From Numida meleagris (lineage: Eukaryota; Chordata; Aves; Galliformes; Numididae), in contig NC_034410.1 of the NCBI RefSeq assembly GCF_002078875.1, positions 104,928,353 through 104,992,352 on the forward strand: a stretch of 64,000 nt of DNA. Direction: 5' to 3'. Position 1 is the first letter of the stretch. Each line of letters begins with the position of its first letter. This document shows positions 1-13,700 of the stretch, one piece after another. The position numbers and the translations under genes are program-made. The notes beneath the pieces were generated by a model. The model ran no database searches, had not been told where the DNA came from, and saw nothing but the letters and a program-made list of their open reading frames with translations.

Positions 1-727
1 AAGGATTGTACACTACTCAGAGAGACAGTGAAATCCCCTCCTTCACCGCAGGTCTTTAAACATCTTCCTGGAATACAGCAGGGACAGCTGATCTGAGAAT
101 GAGATAAGAGGAGGAACTAGACAGCCTTTCAAAATCCCTTCCAGCACTATTTTCTTCATCTGCTATGGCTATAATTAAGGCAGGGATTATCCTTTGTTCT
201 TTAAGACTGTGCTCTAAATGCTAGTTTAAATTACTGGCTAGAAGTAGTAGTCTAGTGATCAGATGTAAATATATAAACCTTGTCTTTCACTCCCCTTCTG
301 CAAGTGCACTGAATAGCTGGTGGCACAGTAAGCTGACAGAACGCTCGGATGTACTGGGTCCCATATCCTTCAGAAAGTACCTGAGAGCTGAGGTCACTGT
401 CTCAATACCAAATTTGATTGAAAAAACAACCTGAAGAAAGCCCTCAAAAAGGAAGCAGGCCCACTTCAGATAGTGGCATTCCAGAACACTAAGCCAATGG
501 AGTTCATTATTCTGGATGTACTAGGATAGCTCACCACACAGTCCTGCACAGAACTATTAGTACTATTATTCTTCTGCAAAGGGTGGTAGAATTATTAACT
601 TTAATAACAAAGAACCCAGACAAAATAAAAAAGAACAATATAACCATAAAAATTCTTCAGATTTCCCAGCTTGCTTTTGCTTTCTGTGTCCTGTTTTCTT
701 TTAACTGAAGAAAAAGAAAATGGCATC

Positions 728-733
728 TTTATT
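728..733 (-). promoter_or_regulatory. Candidate polyadenylation signal (AATAAA) of the Rab gene
   Basis: TTTATT on the plus strand reads AATAAA on the gene strand, about 0.9 kb beyond the stop codon. It is the only canonical hexamer I found between the window start and the stop. A variant ATTAAA lies closer, at 1370-1375. Neither cleavage site is proven, and the real end may lie outside the window. Confidence 0.3.
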
Positions 734-1638
734 CTGCCCTCATTCAAATTATACTAAAATGTGATATCCTCCTCTGAAATTAAAGCTATTATATATCAAT
801 ATAAAACCGATCCAAATGAACAGAGTCAGATCCCTGATGTATTTATACTCTAAGAAAATAACATAAATTCCTCACATCAAACAAACACTGCGTACACTTT
901 TAATACAGTAATCATTTATGACAAAAGGAACTCTTAGAAATGCAGGTATGCTGCTAAAACCCATGTGAATGTTTCTATGGAATGATAAGGCTATATTAGC
1001 ACGATAATTATTACTGGATGCATTCAATTGTTTTGTGCTTTCTGCTTTTCCTTAGAGGAAGGTTCAGCAACCCATATACAGATACTGTATATGGGATATT
1101 CTTTTACCTCAGCTATCATCTCTGCAACCTCCCTGTTCAAAAGTTTTCCAGTAAGACATACGTTTCTGAAATGGATATTAAAGAAACAAAACCAAAAATC
1201 TGCAGAAAACCATCTTACAGGACTACACTGAGTATCAGCTGATTAAACGTATGCTATCTTGTGGACGGTATAAATGATTTCACCTATCGAAAGGTTGCCT
1301 GTGTGATGTCAATGTTCATTACATTAAAAATCTGATACAAATAGCACAAAAAATGTTAAGGTAAATGTTTTTAATAAGAGAAAATTAGTACACTTAGATT
1401 TCACTTGTGCAACCATTTGTATGCAAATGATTCAAAAGTCAGATAACTGCTTTAACTTCACATTAAAAATAAAAAAATATAATATAAACATGTCAAAATA
1501 TTTGGCAGCAAGGTTTCTGTAATAAAAAGGATGCCTAAATTCTGTGCTTTGGGATTACAGACTCCCTTTTAAAATCTTTTATGTTCCCTTGTAGTAGTTA
1601 ATATTTTCTGAAGAGGAAATGAAATAATAAGCAATATT

Positions 1639-1713
1639 TCAGAATGCACAGCAGGTTCTCTTCTTACTTTCATTTAGATCCACAACATCTAAGTCATATA
1701 ATACCCAGGACTT
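1639..1713 (-). CDS. Rab GTPase exon 6 (hypervariable tail, CCAF, stop)
   Basis: The acceptor ttttacag at 1714 opens in phase 0, matching exon 5. The exon encodes 24 residues, [15 protein letters not shown] then SKKRTCCAF and a TGA stop. A basic KKR patch followed by CysCys-x-x at the very end is the expected membrane-anchoring tail of a Rab. The exon is too short for ORF callers. It was found from the in-phase acceptor and the terminal cysteine motif; I cannot exclude an alternative last exon. Confidence 0.88.
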   Translation of the reverse strand, partial: KSWVLYDLDVVDLNESKKRTCCAF

Positions 1714-4700
1714 CTGTAAAACAAATAAAAGCAAACATTTAATTAAGATAACTGGAACACAGTAGTTGAAAAACTCGAATTTTCACATATTTTAATATAT
1801 AAAAGACCCGTCGAGGCCACTAGATATGTTTTCCCTTTACATGTTTAAATATGAGATTAGAGTTTTCTAATAAATTAGAGGGAGACTGATGCTCCTGCAA
1901 GTTACAGCTTGGTGTATTTACATTCTACAGGTGCTTCAAACATCTCTTCTAACTCTGAAGGTGACAGAGAATGTAATGTCTTCTGAGGAGACACTACAAA
2001 CCATCATGTAAATCTTTACTTACACGAACTGTTCAAGATATACCGGTTCTTCTGTTGACTGCACTAATTTTCACAGATTTGCTATTAATTACCTTAATCT
2101 TTGAAGTATTAGGCATGAGATGCAAAAATCCAGTTGAAATGAATAGAGAAATATAGGTCAAGAGCACCCATTAGAAAAAGGCACAAACCATTATTTGATA
2201 AAAAGGATATTGCATTTTGTGAAATTCACTACAGTTGCTGTATTTTCTTTATCGTAAAAAACAGGAATAGCCCCAAATGGAATCAACTCAGTCTTTATCA
2301 CGATAGAACTATCAAAACAGCTCTCCACCCTGGTAAAACATTTATTTGCAGACTGCAAAAGCAGATTTAAAAAACAAAATCAGCAAAACCGGAACTCTTC
2401 CTTTCGGCAATAAACTCAACTAGATAATTAGTGCTGACCAGAGAAACAATCAAAACCAGTTGTGCAATACAGTCCTAGTAAATGTTGCAACTTTGGACTC
2501 TAAAAATATGAATACTGAAACCTGAAGTCAAACACAATGATATAGAGATCATTGTCACTGGCCTTGAAAAAAAAAAGAAGTCCGAATTCTACTTGCCATT
2601 CTTGTGTATGCCTCTTGGCAGGTTAACCAAGTATGCAGTGATATACAGAGAAGTGAGCACAACCACTGGAATCACCACATTCCTCTCTCAACCCAAACCC
2701 AACAGCCATAAACAACCACTTCGCACAATAAAGAGAAGCTTCCAGAAAGGACAGCTGTCTGAGCTGGAATCCATGATATTTAAAGCACAGGGAAAAAGGG
2801 AGAAGAAAAAAAGTGGCATAATGTAGTCCAATGCTAGTCATTATTTAGAATCCAGAAATTACACATACAGTGCCACAGAATTGTCTGACTATATCCAGAA
2901 AGGTTCACCTAAAATATCTCAGATGAATCTAAATGTGGGGAAAATGAATGTTTCCTAATGTTAAAGTAAGTCTTACTCCCCTTCAGCTGCCAACACTTAA
3001 CATGACCTAAAATTTGGAGAAGATGCATGAAATCATTTTTTTTTGCTGCTTTGTAGGATGCTTGAATACAAGTAGTGGCCATTAGGACTTGTGCTAGATG
3101 GAGACAGTATTTTATAGTCTTTGAGTGGTGATTGTAAATATTAAGTATGAAATCCTTTCCAGAAGAATCTAACCAACCATACACTTGTCACCTCAAAAAC
3201 ATGACACCACTCTGATTCAGAGATAAGATATTAAGAAAAAAAATCTGGAAGATAATGGTTCAAAAAGAAATTTAAAATGCACTTTTGATGAGACCAAGAA
3301 GCAATACTGAGCGTTGATTACTGCGGACATAAGATGAGGAGGTTTCATTTCACACCTGCTTTTTCTTAAGAAGAAAAAAAAATCAGTTCAAATATTAAGA
3401 GTGTTACAGAAAAATACCTGTTTGAACAATTTCAGAATTCACGATGTATTTAACTTTAGAGGAAAGAGGTAATTTTAAAGTGTTATATCTAATTTCATAG
3501 AATGGTTTGGAAGGGACCTTTAAGATCTTCTAGTTCCAACACCCCTGCTGTAGGCAGGGACTCCTCCCTCTAGACCAGGTTGCTCAAAGCCCCATCCCCC
3601 CGGCATTGAATGTTTTCGTTTCATGCTTTCAGTTAAAGGACAATAATTAGTGTGTTCCTTAAATGCTTAGAATGTTTATTTGAAAATATTTTACTGCTGA
3701 ATCCCACTTTTAGGCAGCCAGTAAACCGTTCATGTGTAGGTACAGCAAGGATCCTTAGCACTATAGGTGATTAATAACGGCAAAAAACTACTTGACAACA
3801 AAGTTGTTCCTATTGTCTGTAAAATCATTACGTGATAGTACTTAGCAACAAATTACCCAGGACAGAAAGACAAGAACTACCTCTTCACAAGTAAAGAAGA
3901 GGCAATCGTTTGTTTTAAAAGACATGTAAATGTTGAAAACTTAAAGTATCACTTCAGTTTGGTAAGTCTTTCATACAGGATCTTCATCAAGCAGATAAGG
4001 GCTTGGGATTCATTTAAGCAAATGAGCTTTACACACATTTAAGAAGGGCGTAATTGTAACCTGAAGAGATGCTACAAGTCCTGCACGAAGAGCTGAAGCA
4101 ATGAGAGCAGCCCCACATAGTGCTGAGATCCAGCGAAGCCCTGGGAGAGCTGCAGCACCCTCCTCACATGAAATTAAGGAGGGGAGGTATGCAAATTTCG
4201 CCCATCTCAGAGAACAAGGCCGGCAACATTCCACACTCAGGGCTCCCTTCTAGCTCACATTTCAGCTCAGCCTAATGAAACTCTTCCCTACAAGGCAGCC
4301 AGCAAACAACAGAAAGCAGCAGAAAGGTGAAAGGAACCGAAGTGGTATGGAGAAGCTCAAGTTTTCACTTTGTCCATGATGCTGAAGCGGAATCTTGAAA
4401 ATACCACCAAAGAAATAGTTGCTGTTCTACCCCATAATGATTCTAGTAAGACATTGAAATCTACTGCTGAAATACTAGTTTTTCCTGCTAAATAGCACAG
4501 CAGACGTGTCTCACCAAACAGACAGACATCTGTTTAAGCATTCTAAGCTCCCTGCAGAATCAGTGGAGAAAATCAGACAGGATGAACTGGTCCCCACAGC
4601 CATCTGGTCTCCTCACCAGCTCTAAGCAGAGGTTGTGTCACTGTCTTACAATGGATACCTAACTTGTAGATAAATGAACTGTGATAAGTTGACTGGAATC

Positions 4701-7700
4701 CCTCTAATTATTATTTTTTAATCAGGTAAATAAAGGTAAGTTTGTATACAAAGAGAAATAGCATCAGAAAATAAGGGAAGTTCTTTGAAGGCTTTCTAAT
4801 ATAATAAATTCATACAGCTTACTTAAGATCAGCTGCCTGGTCCTTGCTGGAAATCTGTTCAGATTAGCAGTGTTAAGCCAAGTTGGATTCACCTACTCTG
4901 GCACCAGTTCTCAGTATTTTTATACTGTTTTAGTTATTTTGGAGACACAGTTCACCACGGGTTTTGTAGAATTTTTCTCTATACATTTCAATGCCCCCAG
5001 CCAGTGTGGGGGCAAACTCAGAGTGCCTGCTGGAAAATTATTGGTTTTAGAGAAATGAGCAAAACAGACTGTAACTGAAGCTACTATTATTTATAACTTA
5101 TTTAAATTCTGGGGAATTTATTCTTCCCAAATACAAAATTATTGTAGTTAATGACTGCAGTCTTGCTGTTTATATTTAATGGTGATGGTTGACAAAGATT
5201 AGCAAAGCATGCCAGAGGACCTCATGCAATGAATATCATGGGACTTCTGCACCCACACAGCCAGAAGACAAGAGCTCAATTATTAAGATCAGTCCTATCA
5301 TTTCCTTGAGTCCTACTTTCTCTGTATTGTGTAATTCTGTGGTTGAAGTTACTTGTTCAAAATACAAGACAGTCCTTTCCAAACAGGACACAAGCAGTAT
5401 CAGATGTGTTAGCAGGGAAGGTGATCACTTCTGGGGTAGAGATAGGAGTAGGAGAGGACAAAGAGAGGACAACAATTGCTTGCAGAACACCTTCTTCAAG
5501 AGATGGGAATGGAAGCCTTTGTTCCCAAAACCTGCTATTCCACGACGTCTAAGGCACGTCTAACCCACTGACAAAGTGTGGGTCTCTATCTCCCTCTCCT
5601 GTTAACAACATGTAGACTATGACAACGTTTTACTACAGTTGCTCCACAAACTTAAGAAAAAACTATGCTTTAAAAAACTTCAACCCTACTGATCATCTGA
5701 GTCAGGATTAATATAATTTCACCTCAGAAGCTCTATTTAAGAAAGCAATCAGGCTGCAAAGTCAAGATCTCTCAGAGCCAGTCAATGTCAGAAGTAAGCC
5801 AACTGTGTAACTTTACTCTGATCTCCTTGAACTTATTTAACTTTAATAATATAAAACCAGAAAGGCTGAGATACACAGTCCTCTATCATCAATGGAGAGA
5901 GAAAGGCACCTCCAGAACAGAGTTACATCCTAAGAAGACTTCTCTTTCCACTGACTGTAGATGATTCCAAACAACTACAGCAGCCTAGTCATTTTTGCTA
6001 GCTAAGGTTGCACACTAAGATGAATCTCATCCTGCATACTCAAACATTATGATTAAGTTTTGATTTACATGGCCTAATTATATGTTACTGTTTCCAGAAG
6101 AACGTCTGGCTTATTCAGTGTTCAGAACAGATTTTTCTGAATTAAACAAGATTGTATAGTAAAATTAGGCCCTACACTGTTGCAACGCTATGTGAGTTGG
6201 TACCATTTATCCTTTTTGCTTTAATGTCTGTTCCACAGTTCCCACGTGTGCAATGCTGAACATACTACTTAGTGTTACTAAGAAGGTTATGAAGATAAAA
6301 ATCTAAAATAGATCTAAAATACAGCATTAAGAGCATCATGAAAAGCCTCACGAAGAATTAATATTCTGTGGTCAGTACAAGATAAATAAAGGACAAATAA
6401 AGCCAGAGGCTTCATGCATGACTAAGGATCAATAAATACTGAATGTGCACTGCTTAAGATAGGGATCTTTTGGACAAACTACAATTCCCGGGACCTTGGC
6501 AATAATGAATTCTGATTTCCTATGGATTTGTGTCTTGCAGTGAATTAGATTTGGTATCTATGCTGCAAGCTCCAGCTAGAGTTGCTGGTTGAAGCATTTT
6601 TTAGTCTCTGTTTAGTTACTTCTGTCTAATACTGTATGAACTAACACTGGAGACTTTCTATCTGCAGAGTATTCTACCTCTCCTTCACCACGCATCCTAT
6701 TTACAAGGAAGTCCGCAGGAGCTTAATTATCTTTTAGTTTGACCTGTCAACTTTGTATAAGATTAGCTAGCAAGTTCCTGAAGTACTGTAGGAGCAAAGG
6801 AATGGGACACTACTGTGTTATCTCAAAAATCTTGTTGTCTTGGAAGTTAAAGAGATCAAGGAAAGACAGAACTGGGGCCTGCTACTTTCAAACACTCATC
6901 TCAAATTACATCCAACTGTTAAACTCTAAATGTTAACCTAAACAGTACAAGCAAAGTTCTTAAATGGATTTTTGACTGTACTCTGCTCAGAAGATATGTA
7001 TTTAATATAATATTAAAATAATAGCTGTCAGTCTCTTTTGGGAGGTAGACAGAACATAAGTTTTGGTTAGTTTCATAGCAGTCTTCAGAAGACAGCAAGA
7101 ACTTTAGTTTTTTTTTTTTTTTTCTTTTTTTGATATATAGTTTCCATCCTTCTGCCTCTACTTTAGAAAAACACCAACCACTGCACCCACAAAGAGAGAA
7201 ATTGCAAGATTTTTTTAAAAGCTTGTTGAGAAGAGTTCTGCTTGTCAGCCATGAATCCAAACAACACAGAAGTGTAAACAGTAACTGCATTCTTGGTGGT
7301 AATTTTTGGGGTTTGGTTGTTTTTGAAGGACTGAATCACAAGTACAAATAGTTCACTGGCAACCTGAAACACTGCTAAGGAACAGCTGTTATCAACTAAT
7401 AAGCACATTTAGGCATATCTTAGACTTGTAAGACTTGTGAATTAAAAAAAACGTATTTGTCAACAGGTCTAAGCAAACCTCTGGGAAAAGCTTTAAGTGC
7501 CATTAACATTCATTTCCACTACAGACCTTCCAATATAATCAAATCAGTTATTATTAACTGTTATGACTGAAAACTGAGAGTTAACTATTCTCAAAATATG
7601 GCATAACTCCACAGCTGTTACCAATGTAAGTTCTCAAATAACATCTGATTGTTTTAATGAGACTATCTGTGCAATTTAGAGCTGTGGCATTGAAGCTCAT

Positions 7701-10700
7701 CAGAGAATGGTTTTCACAGACTATAAATATCTGAAAAATTAAATAGCGCTTCAGTTATCTGAATCACAGGGATACGGAAGTAATCTCCCTCTCTTAAGCT
7801 CAATAAAAGTAAAGCCACAAAAGTAGAGATAGCAGAGTCTTACAAAAGTAGCACGTTCTACTGATTTAAATCTATTCTACAAATAGAAAAAGGCAGCACA
7901 AAATGATGATAACACAAATCTACCTTTTACGTCCAATTGGGAATACTCATTTGAACCACAACTTGTTCTAAATCTCAAAAAAATCGAGAAGCTCATTACT
8001 TCAGTATGACCTATATAACTCCAGATGCTGATCTTCGCAATCTATATGTGTTTGCTATTAAAAGTAGTTAATAAAAAAATGCCCAATGTCTACCTCAGAC
8101 ATACCTGTCTTGTGCCAAAGCGCTGCGCAATGCTGTATGAACGCATTTTACTACTGCAGAATGGATGTATGACTGAAGTGATCTAGACTGGCATCTATCG
8201 TGTCATTTTTTCACAGTTAGCAGTCACACTTCCTACAACTTTTTCTTTTCCAAAATTTCACCAGTTTCAGGAAGTTAAAATTTACGTAGTACATTCAGAT
8301 TTCACAGTTTTGTGAACAAGCGAATTATTTTGTTGAACCTGATAACCAAGATGAAACTGTACAACGGATTTTTCTTTTTTTTCCTCTGAACTCTTTCTTC
8401 TTAGGCCAGTGGCAGAACCAGCTGGGCTAAAGGGGTTCTTGTTTATATTATCAACAAATGTCTTTCAATAACAATTGCAAATTACACACCAAAGTAATCA
8501 TAAATGAGGCCCCAATATGGATCCCAAATATTCCTAGATAGAGTGAAATATTGCTACAAAGTTACAAATTCCCAAGGACATATTTTCCAAACACAAATAC
8601 ATGCATGTAGACTGTACAACTGCATTCTCAAGCAGTTCTAATAATTATACTCCATGCTGGAATATAATGGTCTAAATTTATTTGCATGGCCACACTAAAA
8701 CCCCATGGATTTTCATGAAGATTAGTAGGAATACTAAAGCTCCACTTAAAGTAAAATGAACGCAGGTGATCTTGGAGTGAGAAATACCCAAACATCATTT
8801 CTGAATGCTGCAGAGAATTCTCCCAGATCTTACCAAATGCAATGTGCAGAGATTATAGCTTCACAGATATTTGTCATCACAGCATTATGATCATAACTTT
8901 TGGATTGTAGTTTTCATGCTTCATACTACAAATATATTATTTATTTACAGTAGAAAACGTCTTTTTCATTTACAAGAAAATCAGAGTTATTTTATTTTTG
9001 ACTTTTTCCCAACTATTCAAGGACTCGTCATTGTTCTCCTCATCGAAATGATATTTGGCAGTTAAGTTGCCAAGTTTATTTTCATGCTAAGGGAACTCAA
9101 ATCATATGTATTAAAAACAAAACAAAATAACCCTACAAACTAAAGCTTGTGTTGTTGTATGATAGGACAGGACCCTGATTTAGAAGCAGTCCAACCGTCA
9201 GGTACTATCTTGACCATCCCCTTTGGCTATTTAACGAAAGCACTGCAACTTGTGACTTTGTCAGTAATTTTGCTCATTTATCTTTATTACGACTTCACGA
9301 GTATTCGGAATGGAAGGCTAGTTTTGTATAACTGATATTGGTGATGAATGGCAATGATAATGCATTGCATGAAGAACATCCATTAATGTCTAAAATAATA
9401 TTCTACTGTCTAAAAATAAATTGTGAAGCAAAACATTTTCATAGCTAATTAACAATAATTCAGTCCCATAAAAGATTTTTGTATGGAAACCCTGAATAGC
9501 AAGGACCTTTTTAATCAACACAAGCTAGGTGGCTAAAGATGCTGATTCCGACAGCTACAATATTGATTCTACCACTAATTAACTCAGCTCTTCAGGTTCT
9601 AATAACTTCAAAAGCACTAGCGTAAATCAGCCAAACAAACAGCTATGATTTCTGGACAAAACATTTAATTGCTGAACGTAAAAAGTCCACTCCTGCCATG
9701 AACATGCTGCTTCATAACAGTGTGCATATGCTGCGGAAACTTAAAAGAAAAAAAGGAATTTTCCTGGCTCTGAAATGGAACTATCCTATAACTGCTCTGT
9801 ATTAACCCTTCCCTTGAAGAAAAAGGTGGGAAGGAAAGCCACAAATGCAGCTTTCCTGAGTTTTTACCTTCTCCTTGAACAATACTGTACCTGTTCTTCC
9901 CTTCCTATGCCCTCCCACAGTTCTTTTTCCCTATGTCTCTCCTCATATGTCTACAGCTACAGGATCCTCAAATATAGCTGCATAATGCAAAACCAGCATG
10001 AGCTGTGCTTTGCTAAAGCTATTCTGTATTTCTGCTCCCGAAATCTTCCTTTTAATTTCTTCTCAGCCTACCTTTTCCAGTATTTCCTTAGTCAAGACTG
10101 AAAAGGCATCCTCAATGTTCACGTTATCTTTGGCACTGGTTTCAAAAAAGGGTATCCCATGTTCCCAAGCAAGCTGAAAAAAAAAAAAAAGTTGGCAATG
10201 GGATGAACAGTCTTTAGGAAAAAAAATCATTAATACTAATAGCAATAGATATGTAGGTGCTTCTGACGGTTCTCAACATGTTATATAAACATTGACTAAG
10301 AAATGTCCGTTTAGTAAAGTACTCTATGTTTATCTTCAGTGTATAAATTTCAGATATGTCTTAAATAATTCTTTTTAAATTTCTGCAATTTCAAAACAAG
10401 TTTTTGACCTACCTTTACTTGTGAATAAGAATACACCCTAGTGGATCTCTTCTCAATGTTTTGACTTGTTTAGAAAATAAATCGTCTCCTAGGCAATTAT
10501 TTACAGGAAATTAGCAGAATGCTTGCAGAAAAGGACAGGTAAAAATTTGACAAAAAACATAGAAAAGCAGGCATGATGGAGTAAAAAAAAAAAATGCAAC
10601 TTTTCACCAAGAAGAGAGAAAAGAACAGAGGTAACAAACATGCAAAGAACAGACGTGTATGTGAAAACATATTATGGTAATAGGTGAATAATGAAAATGC

Positions 10701-13700
10701 TTAGAGGAAATTGGCAGCATAGACATTATATTGGCTAATTTTATTTAATTTGTTTGGTTTTGCTCAATTCCAGTGTACCTCTCTTACAGTTGGTTGGATA
10801 ATATACAGGCATGAAGAAAAATAACACTACAAAATCCCCTGCTTTTTAAGATTCTGAACTTATTTTAATTTATACAGTTAAATTTGTGGGGAAAAACAGT
10901 TGACTGTTGCCTCCCAAGGGAGAAGACTAAGGTGGGAAGAATATCTGCCAGAAAAGCCATAATGAGAGGGTCTATTTATTCCCTTTGCAATAAATCCCCT
11001 CTTGGTACGCATTGGAGAAAGCAATCCCAATCAAAGAAAACACTCCTACTGCTCATAATGTATGAGCACAAATTAAGTCACCACTTAATTTGTTTCGAAG
11101 ACTCTTCATTAGGATAGAAAGTCTAATGTTGTTTGCCCAGAGAAGCTGTGGATGCTCCATCTCTGGATGTATTTAAGGCCAGGTTGGATGGGGCCCTGGG
11201 CAGCCTGGTCTGGTGGATGGCAACGCTGCTCATGGCAAGGGGTTGGAACTGGATGGTCTTTAAGTTCTCTTCCAGCCTAACCCATTATATGATTGGCAGT
11301 TACGATTGTTTTCAATGAGCTTTAGAAACAACCTAAAAAAAAAAAACTGGCACTTTACAAGAATTCAAAAACAAGACATGAAAGTACAAGAATTTGAGTG
11401 TAATATTTTAATTAAAACATTGTAAGGTTGATATTAAGGTAGGAAAAAAGCAAGCAAAATGGCTTATTTTCCAAAATACTATAATGAAATATAATTTTGA
11501 AAATGAAGAAGGTATCTGGTATGTTTCTTAAGACAGACTGCTTCTAAACTCAAACTGACTGCAATGAACAGTTTTTGGGACCACAACAGCTTGTTACGTA
11601 AAATTAAGATCACTTAACTGCCAGTACATATCAATACAAAACAATTATTGATTAGGGTTTATAAAGAAAAATACAGGTAATTAAAGTACTGGGCTAATAA
11701 AGAGGGGAAGACTGCTTCACAGATTAAAAAGTACACAGGTTCTACTACTAAATATTCCTTTTTTCCTTCTTGCATCACGTCAGAGATGTCTAAAGGTGAC
11801 CTATGTAGAAACTCTGATAAGCACAAACCATGTTAATAATTTTTTTTTTTTTTTAACATTACATACATTGCTTGGAGAGATAACTCCACTTGAAATGGGA
11901 CTACTGCCCATAAGATGTAGGGTCAGCTACATCTTTGCCTACTTGAGTCTTGAAATCCCCCAAGGATGGAGATTCTGCAACTTTTTTCTGGGATCCTCTT
12001 CCATGGCTAGGCCACCCTTTTTGTGAAATTGTCTCTCCCCATCTCCAATCAGAACTTCCCAAGCCAGGATTTGTGCCTTCTGTCCCTTGCTTTATTGTCT
12101 GCTGCTACTGAGAATAATCTTTTCTGGTCATTCTTTTAACTACACTTCAGTTGCTACAGACCAGTAACCATTCTTCAGCCTCCTCCTTACCCAGGTCTCA
12201 TGGATTACTCGTACTAGATCCCAGTCATACTTGCAGCTGTCTGCTGGACCCTCTCCAGTACCTAAACATCATTCATGAAATGGGACAGCCAAAACTTACA
12301 CAATACTCCCTGTGCCAGCACTACATAGACAGGGTAATACCCATTATCATTCTAATAGTCCAGTATACTTTTTTTTTTTTTTTTTTGCAATGAGAGGACA
12401 CCATTGACTTAAATTCAAGCAGGTGTTCACTGTAACCCATCGATCCTTCGAGTGGGGTCTATCTCAGACAGCCACTTTCTGCTTGTACTGATGACTGGAT
12501 TTATTCCATTTCAGTTGGAAATCTTTGTTCTTCATTGAATTTTATGACTTTTCTGTAGGCCCAGCTTGCAATTTATCAAAGTCTAATGAATTAAAGCTGT
12601 ACCATTTGGTGTTTCAGTCACACCCCTACATTTCATACCACATGCAAATCTCATTCTGTCATCAGGTCACTGATGATGAACAACCTGGGTCCCACCATAG
12701 ACCCTGATGTACTCTGTTCTTTACTAGCTACCAACTAGACATACAGCCTTGATCTCTACCCTTTGCATCTAGTAGTCCAGCCAATTTTCAGTCCATCTAG
12801 TGGTCCATTTGTCCCGCACACATTTCCTGGCTTCCAGTGCAGATGCCACGTGAGAGAGAGACAAAAAACTGAATTCAAAATATATTTCAAACCACCATTA
12901 TTTCCACATTCACACACTCATTTTCTGGTCTTACAGAAGGCAATCAGGTGGCAAAGCACAATTTACCCTCTGTTGATTCTGCCAGATAATCTTCTTGTCC
13001 TTTAAATGGATGGAAAAGGATTTCATGACATGATCCTTCCATGGATGGAAGGCTGACTGACCATAGTTCTGTGAACCCTCCTTTCTTTCCTATTTTAAAC
13101 ACAGATGTCATACTGGCCTTTGTTCAGTTAACAAGCATCATGATTTTTCAAAAATGATTGAGAGGCCTCAAACTTATTGGTCAGCTTTTTCAGCACAGTT
13201 GGGTGAAATTCATCATGCCCACAGATATGCTCAACTTTCCTAAGCAGTTTCTAACCCAGTGTTCTTCTGCTGATGGCTGATCTGCTTCCTCCCCAAGCCC
13301 TGTCTGAACATGCAGAGGTCTGGCAAGAAGCTCCACATGTAAAGACCAACACAAAAGAAAAAAGTAACGTTGAGTACATCAGCCTTCATGATGTTACTAC
13401 ATTGTCAACTACATCTATCAACGTGCTCCTATTTTCTCCATCTGTGCATGAAGTTGGACAAAGAATATTAATCACAGAATCATGGACTAGTTGACAAGAA
13501 CCTGTGTGTCCATCTGGTCCAACCCCTGTTCAAGCTGGGACACCCAAAGCAGGTTGCCCAGGATCATGTCCAGGCAGCTTTTTGAGTATTTGCAAGGAGG
13601 GAGACTCCAGAAATATATGTACTAATATACGTACTATTCAAATTCACTTTGCAGACTGGTAAGTGTTGTGGCAAGCAAGTTATCTCCAAATTTGAATAGA